Shown here: positions 54,094-63,461 of the stretch, piece by piece
Position numbering within the stretch: position 1 is the stretch's first letter
Layout: each line of letters opens with the position of its first letter
Assembly (NCBI RefSeq): GCF_000968195.1
Contig: NZ_FO704550.1
Span: forward strand, 3,906,001 to 3,970,000
Length of the DNA: 64,000 bases
Direction: 5' to 3'
Source of the DNA: Xenorhabdus doucetiae
Lineage (GTDB): Bacteria; Pseudomonadota; Gammaproteobacteria; Enterobacterales; Enterobacteriaceae
Notes under the pieces: model-generated
The model's input: the letters and a program-made list of their open reading frames with translations, nothing else
The model's database searches: none
What the model was told of the DNA's origin: nothing
Program-made: the position numbers and the translations under genes

Positions 54094-56277
54094 TTAGTTC
54101 AGCGTAATCTGGCTCCCGTTCACAAAGACCCCGCTGCCGTCCAGCAAAATACTGGATCCCCCAAACGAGATCAGGATCCCCCCCGTCGTCATTTGGATGG
54201 TGCCGTCACCAACCGTTAACGTGATGTCATCTTCCGCTTCGTACAGCTGCGTCCCCGGCCCGGCTTCGCTGGCTGTTGCAATCACCTGTACGGCATTGGC
54301 CTCCGTACTGCGGGCCTGACAGATATTTTCCGTCAGGTTGCCCTTTTCGATGGTCTTGTGCTCATCCCCCTTCTGGAGGGTTAACGTCCGGTCGCCCGCT
54401 TCCACCACCAGACTCTGGGCATTTTTCACCTTGGTATGCATGTCCTTCTGCGCATGCAGCGACAGCAGTTCGCTGCCCTTGGCATCCTCGAACAGCAGCT
54501 CGTTATACCCTTCGCCCTTGTGGGTCTTGGAGCGGAAGGCCATCTGGGTTTTGCTGCCCGGCAGCTTGCCCGGCGGGATATTGCTGGCGTGGTACGTTCT
54601 GCCGGTCACGATAGGCTGGTCCGGGTCGCCGTGCAGGAAGTCCACCACCACTTCCTGCCCGATGCGCGGGATGGCGAGCATCCCCCAGCCCTGCCCCGCC
54701 CACGGCTGGGTCACCCGTATCCAGCACGAGCTGTGGTCGTCGGATTTGCCGTACCGGTCCCACGGAAATTGCAGGCGCACCCGCCCGTACTGGTCACAGA
54801 AGATTTCCTCCCCCCCCGGGCCGACCACCTTGGCAATCTGCGGGCCGTCAATCACCGGTTTGGCCTGCGGTGCCGGCCGCCAGTGCTGGTTATGGCGGAT
54901 AAAACTGAACTCGCTGTGCAACGTGGTGCCGCTCTCGCCGCCGCCCGCCGTTTCCAGCGCACCCGGCTGGCTGCCGCTGTGGGTTGCACTGACCACCTGC
55001 CATGACTGGTTCAGGTCCGGGCGCGGGTGGTTTATCAGGGTGAACAGTTTGCCCGGCTGCACCGCAATGGCGTGGCCGCGGCCCTGCCCGGTCACCGCGT
55101 CGCTGCGCAGCGCCTCCAGCCGGTAACGGGTAAAGGCCTTGCCGTGGGCTTCGTCCTTGAAGCGGCCGGGGTAGTCGTAGTGCTCGTAGTAACTTTCCTG
55201 CAACTGCTCGTCCTTCATCTGCTGGCTGAATTCCGCCGGCCACGCCGGGTTCTTGAAGGTGTAATCCTTCAGCTCCACCTTGGCCGGGCGCACCTGCGCG
55301 CTGCTGGTCAGGCTGGTCACCGACGGTTCCCCCGTGGTGCTGACATCCCCCGGCTGGTACGGCAGGATGAGGCCCGGCGGCACCGAGCCGGCGTCATCGG
55401 CAAACACCAGCGTGTTGCGCCCGTTGCCGCACTCGAAGAAGTAGAAGATGCCCTCCTCCGCCGTCAGCCGTTGCAGGAAGGCAAAGTCGCTTTCCTGATA
55501 CTGGACGCAGAACTCCCGTGCCGGGTGCGGGTGGCGCAGGCTGAATACCACGTCACGGATACCGTGTTCTTTCAGGAGGGTGGTGATAATGGCGGCAATG
55601 TCCTGCTGCTGGAAAATGCGCGAATTCTGGCGCAGCGTGGTGCGCCATAAATCCGGGTAAATGGTCATCCGGTAGGTGGTCTGGTGCAGCCCGGTGTTGC
55701 CCTGTTCAAAGCGCGCCACCATGCCGGTGAGGCTGCGCTGTTCCACCCCGTCCTGCAAAATGGTCAGGGTCGCCGCCCGGTCCAGCACCGCCGGAAAGTC
55801 GATGGCCGGGTCGGCACTCGCCAGCCCGACTTGCAGGCTGAACGGCCGGGAAAAGCCTTCCGTCAGGGCGAAGTCGGTGACCACAAAGGTCTGCGGCGGC
55901 AGGCTGCCCGCCGTCAGGGTAAACTGCAACCCGCTCGGGGCACCGAGGCCCAGCAACTGGCCAACCTGTTGCAGCGCCTTGGCCGCCCCACTCTGGCCGG
56001 CGGCGGTCCGGGCGGCCAGCCCCGCCCCGCCGGTAAACCCGCCGCCCGGGATTAGGCTCCCGGCCCCGGCAGCACCAAGGCCAGAACCTGAACCGCCGCC
56101 GAGACCGCCGGCAAAGCCGCCGCCCCGAATTAAGCCCCCGACCCCGGCAGCGCCGCCGGTGCCCGCCAATTTGCCGGCCACCTGTTTCGCGGTCTGTATC
56201 GCGCCCTGTCCCTGCCGGACAAGGGCCTGGCCTTTTTTCAATTTATCGGTGTTCTTCTTTATCTTCTTGATTGACAT
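54094..56277 (-). CDS. vgrG: VgrG spike protein, EagR-type C-terminus (copy 3)
   Basis: 727 residues. The first ~620 are nearly identical to the other two VgrGs, with two LIPGGGF-type spacer units. After DMHTKVKNAQSLVVEAGDRTLTL the sequence is unrelated to theirs, with beta-helix repeats ending in SGVFVNGSQITLN. The swapped C-terminus goes with a different cargo route: a DcrB/EagR-like chaperone and PAAR-Rhs rather than DUF2169 and a free PAAR-like protein. Confidence 0.95.
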   Translation of the reverse strand: MSIKKIKKNTDKLKKGQALVRQGQGAIQTAKQVAGKLAGTGGAAGVGGLIRGGGFAGGLGGGSGSGLGAAGAGSLIPGGGFTGGAGLAARTAAGQSGAAKALQQVGQLLGLGAPSGLQFTLTAGSLPPQTFVVTDFALTEGFSRPFSLQVGLASADPAIDFPAVLDRAATLTILQDGVEQRSLTGMVARFEQGNTGLHQTTYRMTIYPDLWRTTLRQNSRIFQQQDIAAIITTLLKEHGIRDVVFSLRHPHPAREFCVQYQESDFAFLQRLTAEEGIFYFFECGNGRNTLVFADDAGSVPPGLILPYQPGDVSTTGEPSVTSLTSSAQVRPAKVELKDYTFKNPAWPAEFSQQMKDEQLQESYYEHYDYPGRFKDEAHGKAFTRYRLEALRSDAVTGQGRGHAIAVQPGKLFTLINHPRPDLNQSWQVVSATHSGSQPGALETAGGGESGTTLHSEFSFIRHNQHWRPAPQAKPVIDGPQIAKVVGPGGEEIFCDQYGRVRLQFPWDRYGKSDDHSSCWIRVTQPWAGQGWGMLAIPRIGQEVVVDFLHGDPDQPIVTGRTYHASNIPPGKLPGSKTQMAFRSKTHKGEGYNELLFEDAKGSELLSLHAQKDMHTKVKNAQSLVVEAGDRTLTLQKGDEHKTIEKGNLTENICQARSTEANAVQVIATASEAGPGTQLYEAEDDITLTVGDGTIQMTTGGILISFGGSSILLDGSGVFVNGSQITLN

Positions 56278-56292
56278 GATAAGTCTCCCTGA

Positions 56293-57657
56293 TTACTGCC
56301 CGCCGTCCGCGGGGGCGGCGGGTTTATGATGTTCGGTGGGGTGTTCGGTCGCCTGCCGCAGCCGGTCATAGCGGCCCAGCAGGGCGTTAAAGCGGTCATC
56401 GATGCCCTTGAGCAACACCGGCGGCGCGGCCTCCCCGTTCGCCGCATGGACGCCCAGCTGGCGCAGCAGTTCTTCCAGCGGCACCTCACTGCCGTGGCTA
56501 CGCTGGATATCGTAGACGGCGGTTTTCAGGTAGGAGAGCGTGAAGCTGCCCCGGGTGCGCTCCTGCAACAAAATTTTGTCCGCCAGCTGTGTCAGCCGGT
56601 CGTGGGTGGTGTGCCAGCCGCCTTTCAGCGGCACGCTGTCAATCCGGGCGGTCATCGCCTGTTCCCACGCCCGGGTGGCCTGCCGCTGCACCGGCGAATC
56701 CGGCCAGTGCTGTTCTGCCACCGCGGTCAGGGCGCGGGCGGCCTCCCAGGTGACTAAGGGCGGGGTCTCGGCCAGCCGCTCAAGCTGGCGGGCATAACTG
56801 TCCAGTTCAGGCCGGTCAAGCCACGCCAGCCGCGCCCCCGCCGGCTGGGCGGTGATGGCGTTAAGCTGCTGCTGCAACGGCTTGTAGAACCCCAGCCAGC
56901 CACCCACCAAGACCAGCCCCCCCAACAACGCACCCAGCCCAAAGCCCTGCCAGGCATTGAGCCCTTTCGGCGGCGGTTCCGGGAACTGCACCCGCACGCG
57001 CGGCGGGTTATCGGCCTCCGGCGGCGGCGCATAACGCGGCGCCGGCGGCGGGGTGTCCGGTTCGGTGTCGGACTGGGACAAATACACCAGCGGCGGCATC
57101 TGCACCGGCGCCGCCGGTTTGGCGGCCGGGCGCGGTTTTTCCAGCTTTTTGGCCGCGTTCTGGAAGAACCACAGCAGGTTTTCCACCCGCGGCAGGCGTT
57201 TCAGGTCGGATTGCTGCAACCGGTCGATAATCAACTGGAGCGCCCGTTCGGCGCGGTAAATCAGCCGCAGGTCGCCGGCGGCAAAATCAAGCTGGCGCAG
57301 CCCGCTGCCGGTGCGGGTGTGGAACCACTCCAGCAGGTCGGTGCGCACCGCCGGCTGCGGCGGCCACAGGGTGTCCCATTCACTGACGATAACCCCCGCC
57401 AGCAGTTCACACCCCTCGGTGAACCCCGCCAGCCCGCCCAGCTGCATCCGCGCCAGGGTGTAGTAAATCGCGGTCTGTAAATCGACCCCGTTGGTCTTGA
57501 ACAGCGTCAGGGACAACGATTCCACCAACGGCCAGTTCACTTCCGGCTGGGCCGGGTGGCTGGTCTTGTTGATTTCATCGCGGATAACGGCAAATTCCGG
57601 CAGGTTCAGCGGACTGCCGCCCGCCCGGATGATGAGATTGTCAGGGTGAGCGCTCAT
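56293..57657 (-). CDS. vasL: T6SS accessory protein VasL (ImpA N-terminal family)
   Basis: 454 residues. ImpA-type N-terminus (NWPLVESLSLTLFKTNGVDLQTAIYYTLARMQLGGLAGFTEGCELLA), a proline-rich linker (~225-255), one membrane segment (GFGLGALLGGLVLVGGWLGFY) and a C-terminal VasL domain. TssA-like proteins of this kind are associated with sheath ends. Seven C in the plus strand at the membrane segment keep the frame open here. The copy at 44168 has eight. Start MSAHP at 57657. Confidence 0.88.
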   Translation of the reverse strand: MSAHPDNLIIRAGGSPLNLPEFAVIRDEINKTSHPAQPEVNWPLVESLSLTLFKTNGVDLQTAIYYTLARMQLGGLAGFTEGCELLAGVIVSEWDTLWPPQPAVRTDLLEWFHTRTGSGLRQLDFAAGDLRLIYRAERALQLIIDRLQQSDLKRLPRVENLLWFFQNAAKKLEKPRPAAKPAAPVQMPPLVYLSQSDTEPDTPPPAPRYAPPPEADNPPRVRVQFPEPPPKGLNAWQGFGLGALLGGLVLVGGWLGFYKPLQQQLNAITAQPAGARLAWLDRPELDSYARQLERLAETPPLVTWEAARALTAVAEQHWPDSPVQRQATRAWEQAMTARIDSVPLKGGWHTTHDRLTQLADKILLQERTRGSFTLSYLKTAVYDIQRSHGSEVPLEELLRQLGVHAANGEAAPPVLLKGIDDRFNALLGRYDRLRQATEHPTEHHKPAAPADGGQ

Positions 57658-57675
57658 ACTCTCGCTTTTCTCCTT

Positions 57676-57704
57676 AAAAAAACCCCCTGCCCGAAGGCAG
57701 GGGG
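57676..57704 (-). terminator. Rho-independent terminator between tssM and vasL
   Basis: Minus strand CCCCCTGCC - TTCG - GGCAGGGGG followed by seven T: a 9-bp GC-rich stem with a stable UUCG loop. It separates the structural genes from the vasL-vgrG-effector genes, which must be partly read through or have their own promoter. Confidence 0.9.
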
Positions 57705-57739
57705 CGGGTTGACTGTCAGGACGGTCCCGCGCCTTCCGC

Positions 57740-60700
57740 TCAATACAGGGTGTCCGGCAGTGTGAACTGGCTGAACAGCCCGCCGGCAAACGGGTTGTCG
57801 GATTCGTCCACGTAGACGCGGTAGGTCATGTCGCCGCCGTCCACGCTAAAGCGCACATCAAAGAAGCCCGGCTGGATATCTGTCAGCGTGCCGCTGTTAA
57901 TCAGCCGCAACTGCGCCCACGGGCCGCTGAAGCTGACCGCGCGCGGCGCGCGGTTGCTGTTGGCCGGCATCAGGGTCAGCTGGCTTTCGGTGCCGGCGCG
58001 CATCGAGTTCGGCCAAATCAGGCGCGCCACGTTGCGCCGCCCGTGTGAGTAATCCACCAACTGGCCGTCGAGGTTGAGCAACGCTCGGCGCTTGTTGCCG
58101 GTCAGGCTGACCGGTTCAATGGCAAACTGGGCGCCCAGCCCGTTTTGCGGGGTAAAGAAAGTGGTGCGGATGCGCTCGGCCACGGCCAACTGTTTCATCA
58201 CATCCGGGCGGATCAGCGTCTTGCCGTCGGTGCCCATGGTCAGGTTATATTCCACAAACGGTTTCAGGCTCTGCTTGTAGAAGCTGTCCAGCGTGCCGTC
58301 CGGCCGGAAGAAGCGGTCAAACTCGCTCAGCGGCACTTCTTCGCGGGCCGCCGGGTTAAACGGATAGCGGCCGGCCAGATAGGTGCGGTACTGTTTGACC
58401 ACCGTGTGGCTCCATTCCACTTCCAGTGACCGCACCGCTTCCATCATCACCACGCGCCAGGCCTGTTCCGCCAGATCCCCCACCCAGCGGTTCAGCGGCT
58501 CCGGCAGGGTTTTCGCCATCTGCTGCACTTCAAAAATCGCGTCACTGGTGTTTTTGTCCAGCCGCATCTGCACCGCCTGCAACGCCGCCTTGCCCGGCAC
58601 CGGCGAGTTCTGGATCGCCAGCAGGTAACGGTGCAACGCCGTCAGTTTCTGGTAGACGCTGTGTAACGTACTGCCCTTGTCACCGCGTTCCGCCAGCACG
58701 TCGGTTTCCTGTGCAAAATCGTGGCTGATGCGGTTTAGCAGCCGGTAGTCGGCCTGTTTCACCAGCGCCGCTTTTTCTTTTTCGCCCAGGGCGCTGCCCG
58801 GCACCGGTGGCTGGGTGTTGTCGCCCAGGATTTGCAGCGCCCGCTTGATGGGCTGCTCCCCGCTGATCACCTGTTCGATGGCACTGATGGCGTGCGGCAA
58901 ATCATCAAAGTCACGCACCTCGAGGTTGTTCATCGCCGCCCGCCAGGTGGCGGTGTACTCGGACAGATACAGCTCATGGATATCGTTGAGGATCCGCTCC
59001 TGATCTTTGGCACTGTACTGGTCATGCACCGCGGACGACCCCGTTCCGCCGGCCGTGTCCTGATTCGGCTTCGTGATATTGAGCACCCAACTGTCCATCT
59101 CGGTCAGTTTGGTCAGTTCATCTTTCTGCCGGACGAAGTAATCCGTCAGGCCGAGGCGGGTCAGCAACTGCGGGATCACCAGGCGTTTTTCATTGCTGGC
59201 CACAAACACATCGTCAAAGCTGGGGCCAATCTGGTCACGCAGGTTGAGCGGTGCCGGCAGGCTGTCCTGCGCCCGGATACGCAGGTTCTGGTACACCCGC
59301 TGCTTGACGGAAAGCGCTTTCAGCTCCTCCTGCGCCTGCCGGATCGGTTTGACAAACGGGGCAAAGTGGGCAATGGCCTCTTTGTCCCCGTTATCGCGCA
59401 GGGTCTTCCAGTCGGTCCGGTCGAGGGCGTAATCCAGGTGGGTCAGCAACGCCTCCTGCACATCCCGCTGGCCGTTGAAGGCCTGGCTCCAGCGCGTGCG
59501 CATATACTGGGCAACCAGGCCGGGGTTGCGTTTGCTTTTATCTTCCATCATGCGCATCACCCGCAGGATTTCGAGTTTTTCCTCACTGCCGGCCGGGGCC
59601 TGCTTCAGGTCATCCAGCAACCCCCGCATCAGTGCCGGCAGGAAACGCTGCTCCAGCAGTTTCAGGTAGGTGCCTTCCACATACGGCCCGACCCCGCCGC
59701 CCTGATACAGCGCCATGTCGGTCAGGAAGGATTTGTTCTCGTGATAGTTGCCGTAAGCCAGCGTCGCATCCCGGATCGGGTTCAGCAGCGGCAACTGGAG
59801 GTTGCCGTCATGGTCATCCCCTTTCGGCGGCGGCACGGACAGGAAATTTTTCGCCTGCGCCAGCACTTCTTCCCCCGCCCGGTAGTTTTTCTGGTAGAAG
59901 TAATGCCAGCCGCCCCACATCGCCAGCACGACCAGCGCACTGACCGTGGAGAAGGTGTACAACTGGCGGCGGTTGCGGCTCAGCCAGATGCGGTTCTCCG
60001 CCGCCAGGTTCGGTTCGGCCAGCAGGACCTCTTCGAACAGGGAATGGGTAAAGAACGGCAGGGTGTCGCCCGCCGGCCAGGTGGGAAACGCCTGCGCCCC
60101 CAGGTGGTACTGCGCCGAGGCGGACTGGGTGAACAGATCATCCATCTGCCCCACCTGATGCGCCGAGGTCAAGTAGACGCCGCGCAGGGTCGGGCGGTGG
60201 TGTTCATCGTTATACAGGATATCGTCCAGCATCTGGGCGATGTAGCTGTGCAGCCCCTGGATCTGGCGGGTGAAACTGAACAGGGCGGCCCGCTGGTTGG
60301 CATCGACGTTGTTCAGCATCATGTCCGGCATCGCGGTATTCAGGTTGGCCATCCACTGTTTCCAGAACGCCTCCAGCTCACTGCGCCACGCTTTTTCATC
60401 GCGGTTGTTGAGGCTGAAGGTCACACCCAAAATCTGGTCGCGCAATTGGCGATCCAGCGGCTGGTACAGGGCCTCAAAGCCGTGCAGCAGGTCGATTTTG
60501 GTCATCACCAGATAGAGAGGCAACTGGCTGTGGAAGGTCAGGCGAACGTCTTGCAGGCGCTGGTGGATTTCCCGCACATAACGTTCACGCTGTTCGCGGC
60601 TGTCGGTCATCAGGCGCAGGGTATCCACGGTCAGAATCATGCCGTTGAGCGGCTGGCGCTGCCGGTTTTCCGCCAGCCAGTTCAGCAACGCTTCCCACAG

Positions 60701-61348
60701 GCGGCTGTTGATTTGGGGTTTGTCGCTGTTAAGCGGGACGGGCTGGTCAATCAACTGCCCGCGGGGATCGATGATCACCGCTTTTTCCCCCAGCCAGCAG
60801 CGCAGCATCAGGGGAACGTCGCCATCCTGACGCAAATATTCGGGGGCCGCGATTTCAGACAGCTTCACCCCTTCCTTGATCAGTGAGGTCTTGCCGCTCT
60901 TCTGGCTGCCGATGACCATATACCACGGCCGTTCATACAGGTAATTGTAGGAATCCAGATGGCGTTGCAACTGGGATTTCCAATGGTCGAGATAGCGATC
61001 CTGATGTTCAATGTCCACCCGGACCGGATCAAACACTTTCAGTTCAACGTCGAGGTTGAGTTTTTCCAGTGTCCGCAGGCGACGCCACGCTTTCATGCCG
61101 ATCCAGCCCAACACCATCATCATAATGAGGGCAGTGGCCAGCCAGCGCGCCGCGAGGCTTTCCAACGGATAATCGTTGCGCAGTTTCCACTCCGGCCCCC
61201 ACCACCAGACGGCAATCAGCAGCAGGCAGGGGATAAGCGCCAGAATCAGTGCCATCAATGCCTTGAGGCGGGGCAGGGACTTAAACTTCGCCAAGGTCGG
61301 CAAGGCAGATTTCAAGGGTGCCAAAGAGGACAAAGAGGGCCATTTCAT
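57740..61348 (-). CDS. tssM: T6SS inner-membrane protein TssM (IcmF)
   Basis: 1202 residues, full length. Two N-terminal membrane segments (~29-50 and ~68-84), the cytosolic NTPase-like domain with Walker A GSQKSGKTSLI (147-157), a third membrane segment (TVSALVVLAMWGGWHYFY, ~450), and a large periplasmic region ending in a beta-rich domain (DGGDMTYRVYVDESDNPFAGGLFSQF). TssM spans the periplasm and anchors the sheath baseplate with TssJ and TssL. ATG overlaps the tssA stop (ATGA). All tssM fragments in the island derive from this gene or a close copy. Confidence 0.97.
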   Translation of the reverse strand: MKWPSLSSLAPLKSALPTLAKFKSLPRLKALMALILALIPCLLLIAVWWWGPEWKLRNDYPLESLAARWLATALIMMMVLGWIGMKAWRRLRTLEKLNLDVELKVFDPVRVDIEHQDRYLDHWKSQLQRHLDSYNYLYERPWYMVIGSQKSGKTSLIKEGVKLSEIAAPEYLRQDGDVPLMLRCWLGEKAVIIDPRGQLIDQPVPLNSDKPQINSRLWEALLNWLAENRQRQPLNGMILTVDTLRLMTDSREQRERYVREIHQRLQDVRLTFHSQLPLYLVMTKIDLLHGFEALYQPLDRQLRDQILGVTFSLNNRDEKAWRSELEAFWKQWMANLNTAMPDMMLNNVDANQRAALFSFTRQIQGLHSYIAQMLDDILYNDEHHRPTLRGVYLTSAHQVGQMDDLFTQSASAQYHLGAQAFPTWPAGDTLPFFTHSLFEEVLLAEPNLAAENRIWLSRNRRQLYTFSTVSALVVLAMWGGWHYFYQKNYRAGEEVLAQAKNFLSVPPPKGDDHDGNLQLPLLNPIRDATLAYGNYHENKSFLTDMALYQGGGVGPYVEGTYLKLLEQRFLPALMRGLLDDLKQAPAGSEEKLEILRVMRMMEDKSKRNPGLVAQYMRTRWSQAFNGQRDVQEALLTHLDYALDRTDWKTLRDNGDKEAIAHFAPFVKPIRQAQEELKALSVKQRVYQNLRIRAQDSLPAPLNLRDQIGPSFDDVFVASNEKRLVIPQLLTRLGLTDYFVRQKDELTKLTEMDSWVLNITKPNQDTAGGTGSSAVHDQYSAKDQERILNDIHELYLSEYTATWRAAMNNLEVRDFDDLPHAISAIEQVISGEQPIKRALQILGDNTQPPVPGSALGEKEKAALVKQADYRLLNRISHDFAQETDVLAERGDKGSTLHSVYQKLTALHRYLLAIQNSPVPGKAALQAVQMRLDKNTSDAIFEVQQMAKTLPEPLNRWVGDLAEQAWRVVMMEAVRSLEVEWSHTVVKQYRTYLAGRYPFNPAAREEVPLSEFDRFFRPDGTLDSFYKQSLKPFVEYNLTMGTDGKTLIRPDVMKQLAVAERIRTTFFTPQNGLGAQFAIEPVSLTGNKRRALLNLDGQLVDYSHGRRNVARLIWPNSMRAGTESQLTLMPANSNRAPRAVSFSGPWAQLRLINSGTLTDIQPGFFDVRFSVDGGDMTYRVYVDESDNPFAGGLFSQFTLPDTLY

Positions 61349-62787
61349 GGGTTAACGCTCCTGTTTGCGGCCGTCTCCTTGAGGGAAGACGGGCCTTTTT
61401 CAGCCAATTTTTCAGTCAGTAAAGCCAGCAGGCTGGGTTCCCATTGAGTCAGTTGCATGTGTTGTCCCGTGTGTAACAAATTGCGGTAATGCTGTTGGGC
61501 CAGCGCGGTCATGCCCGCTTCTTCAAGCAGTTGGGCGTTGAGCAATTGGCCATAGCATTGATCCCGTGGCTCAGTTAATTGTTGTTGATGGGCTTCCAGC
61601 ATGTTCAGTGCCGCGGCCAGTCCCTGTTGCTGGAAACATTGCCAGATAGCGGCCTGATCCGCAGACAGGGAACCCTGCCCCGTTGCCACGCCTTCCGGCG
61701 CAAGCCAGTCAAGGGTTTCCGGCGAAATAAACGGACTCATGTCAGAAAAACTTAAGGTTTTCAGTACCGGCAAGCGATCCAAAAAGGCATTGAGCGCATC
61801 ACGCATGGCCTGTGCAACGTGCCCATAGCCCAATTGCAATGCGGCTTGTGCGGCAATGGCATGGCCATCCAGCCAGTAAGGTGCCAGTGTCAGGCTCTGC
61901 TCGATTTGTTGCAGCAATTTATTGTCCGCCGCCGGCAGTCTCGCCAAATAGTCGGCGGTACGATCGGCAGAAGCCGGTGCCAGCGGGGTTTTGCCCGTCG
62001 CGTTCGCCATCGGTGCCGCCGTGATGGTGTGCCAGACCGCATGACGGCGCAGGGAATACCCGATCGGTGAGTCGGGATGCCGTTCACACAGCAAATCGGC
62101 GACGGTCATCAAGGTCTGCTTCCACGCCTTGTCGCTCGAACTGTTGACGTCAACGTCCGGTATCGGTGCCACTTCACCGCCCTGTGGCGCTGGCGCTGTG
62201 GGTTCGGCTGTCGATGCCGGCGCCGGCTTGATTTCCACCGGTACGGCTTCCGGCTGACGGTTATAGCGAATGCGCAGTTGGTCAACGTCTTTGGCCAGTT
62301 CGCCTTCATGGGCATGCCAGCATTGGGCGAGGTGTGCCAATGCCCCTTGTGCCTCATCCCGTTCACTTTTGCTTGCCCGTTCAATAAAACTGCCTTGGGC
62401 AGCGTCAAAGCGCTTGAGGACTTGCTGGGCCATCCGACGTTTTAACTGGGGTTTGGTCGGCCAACCTTTTTCCCAGTAGTTTTTGACATAATCGGCCAAC
62501 AGTTCCATGGCGAGGATCAATTCCGCCGGGTTGCCGACATGCTGCAACGTCCGCAGCAGATGCACCACCAGGCGGAAGTCTTTGCTGTTTTCTCTCAATA
62601 CTTGCAATGCCTGACGCTGTATCGCTTCAACATCCAGCGAGCCATGTGACAGCGAACCAAATTTCATCATTTCGCTGTCAATGTATTCCCAAGTGGGATC
62701 GTTATCTGCCAGTCCCTTGCCAATCTGTTCGTCGGACAGAGGTGCCAGCAGGGAGCCGAACCAGTCGAATTGTGTTCTGATGTCCAT
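61345..62787 (-). CDS. tssA: T6SS protein TssA (ImpA/VasJ type)
   Basis: About 480 residues: ImpA N-terminal domain (WEYIDSEMMKFGSLSHGSLDVEAIQRQALQVL, LVVHLLRTLQ), a proline/alanine-rich linker (~200-225) and a helical C-terminal domain (APYWLDGHAIAAQAALQLGYG). TssA primes and coordinates sheath and tube assembly. The start could be ATG 62787 or an in-frame TTG at 62799; ATG is preferred. Its stop overlaps tssM. Confidence 0.92.
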   Translation of the reverse strand: MDIRTQFDWFGSLLAPLSDEQIGKGLADNDPTWEYIDSEMMKFGSLSHGSLDVEAIQRQALQVLRENSKDFRLVVHLLRTLQHVGNPAELILAMELLADYVKNYWEKGWPTKPQLKRRMAQQVLKRFDAAQGSFIERASKSERDEAQGALAHLAQCWHAHEGELAKDVDQLRIRYNRQPEAVPVEIKPAPASTAEPTAPAPQGGEVAPIPDVDVNSSSDKAWKQTLMTVADLLCERHPDSPIGYSLRRHAVWHTITAAPMANATGKTPLAPASADRTADYLARLPAADNKLLQQIEQSLTLAPYWLDGHAIAAQAALQLGYGHVAQAMRDALNAFLDRLPVLKTLSFSDMSPFISPETLDWLAPEGVATGQGSLSADQAAIWQCFQQQGLAAALNMLEAHQQQLTEPRDQCYGQLLNAQLLEEAGMTALAQQHYRNLLHTGQHMQLTQWEPSLLALLTEKLAEKGPSSLKETAANRSVNP

Positions 62788-62792
62788 GTCGA

Positions 62793-63461
62793 TTACCAAC
62801 GGCAGGCAGCGCGTAATGGCTTCGCGGCCTGCTCCAACTGAGAAATGTTAAAGGTGACCTGACTGCCATTACTGCCCGTCACGCTCATCCGGTCGCTGTT
62901 CATCAGGCGCTTGATTTCTTCAATGCCCGGCAAGCCACGGCTGGATTCCCACAAGTAACCCTGTTCCCGCACGAACCATTCCGTCCGGTACTCGGTTCTG
63001 TCGGTGGTCACGGTGACCACCCCTGAATCCACGGGCTTAGGCAGTGCCACCTGTAAGCGGGTGATACTGTCAATACAACTCAGCATTAATACCGGGCGCG
63101 GCGGTGGTACGCCCAGTGCGGGCGTGGTCAGGATAACGGGGGACGCCCCATTCTCTCCCTGCGTCACCATGAAGCTGGTCGAGTAGTCGGTACGTTTCAT
63201 CTCCTGCTCCATCGCCTGCCGCCATAAAGGCCCCATATTTTCGATAGGAATGTGTACCGTTTTGAACTTGAGGTTATTCAACGCACGGTCATAGCAGGCC
63301 AGCCGGATCAGGGGCGACGGCTCAAAACGGCATTTATGCAGTTCATCTAAATTTTGCTCTTCCTTTACCGTGACCCCTTCCTGAGCTTCGACCCGCTCCG
63401 CCAGTGTGGGATCGCCTGCCAATGACGCAAGCAATGAACTGATAATTAAAACAATATTCAT
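62793..63461 (-). CDS. tagO: T6SS-associated periplasmic protein, TagO/VasI family
   Basis: 222 residues with an N-terminal hydrophobic export signal (NIVLIISSLLASLAG). The VasI/TagO pattern follows: CRFEPSPLIRLACYDR, then a domain containing SCIDSITRLQVALPKPV and TEWFVREQGYLWESSRGLPGIEEIKRL. The exact role in T6SS is unclear; members are periplasmic and encoded with TssA. ATG overlaps the regulator stop by 4 nt. Confidence 0.87.
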   Translation of the reverse strand: MNIVLIISSLLASLAGDPTLAERVEAQEGVTVKEEQNLDELHKCRFEPSPLIRLACYDRALNNLKFKTVHIPIENMGPLWRQAMEQEMKRTDYSTSFMVTQGENGASPVILTTPALGVPPPRPVLMLSCIDSITRLQVALPKPVDSGVVTVTTDRTEYRTEWFVREQGYLWESSRGLPGIEEIKRLMNSDRMSVTGSNGSQVTFNISQLEQAAKPLRAACRW

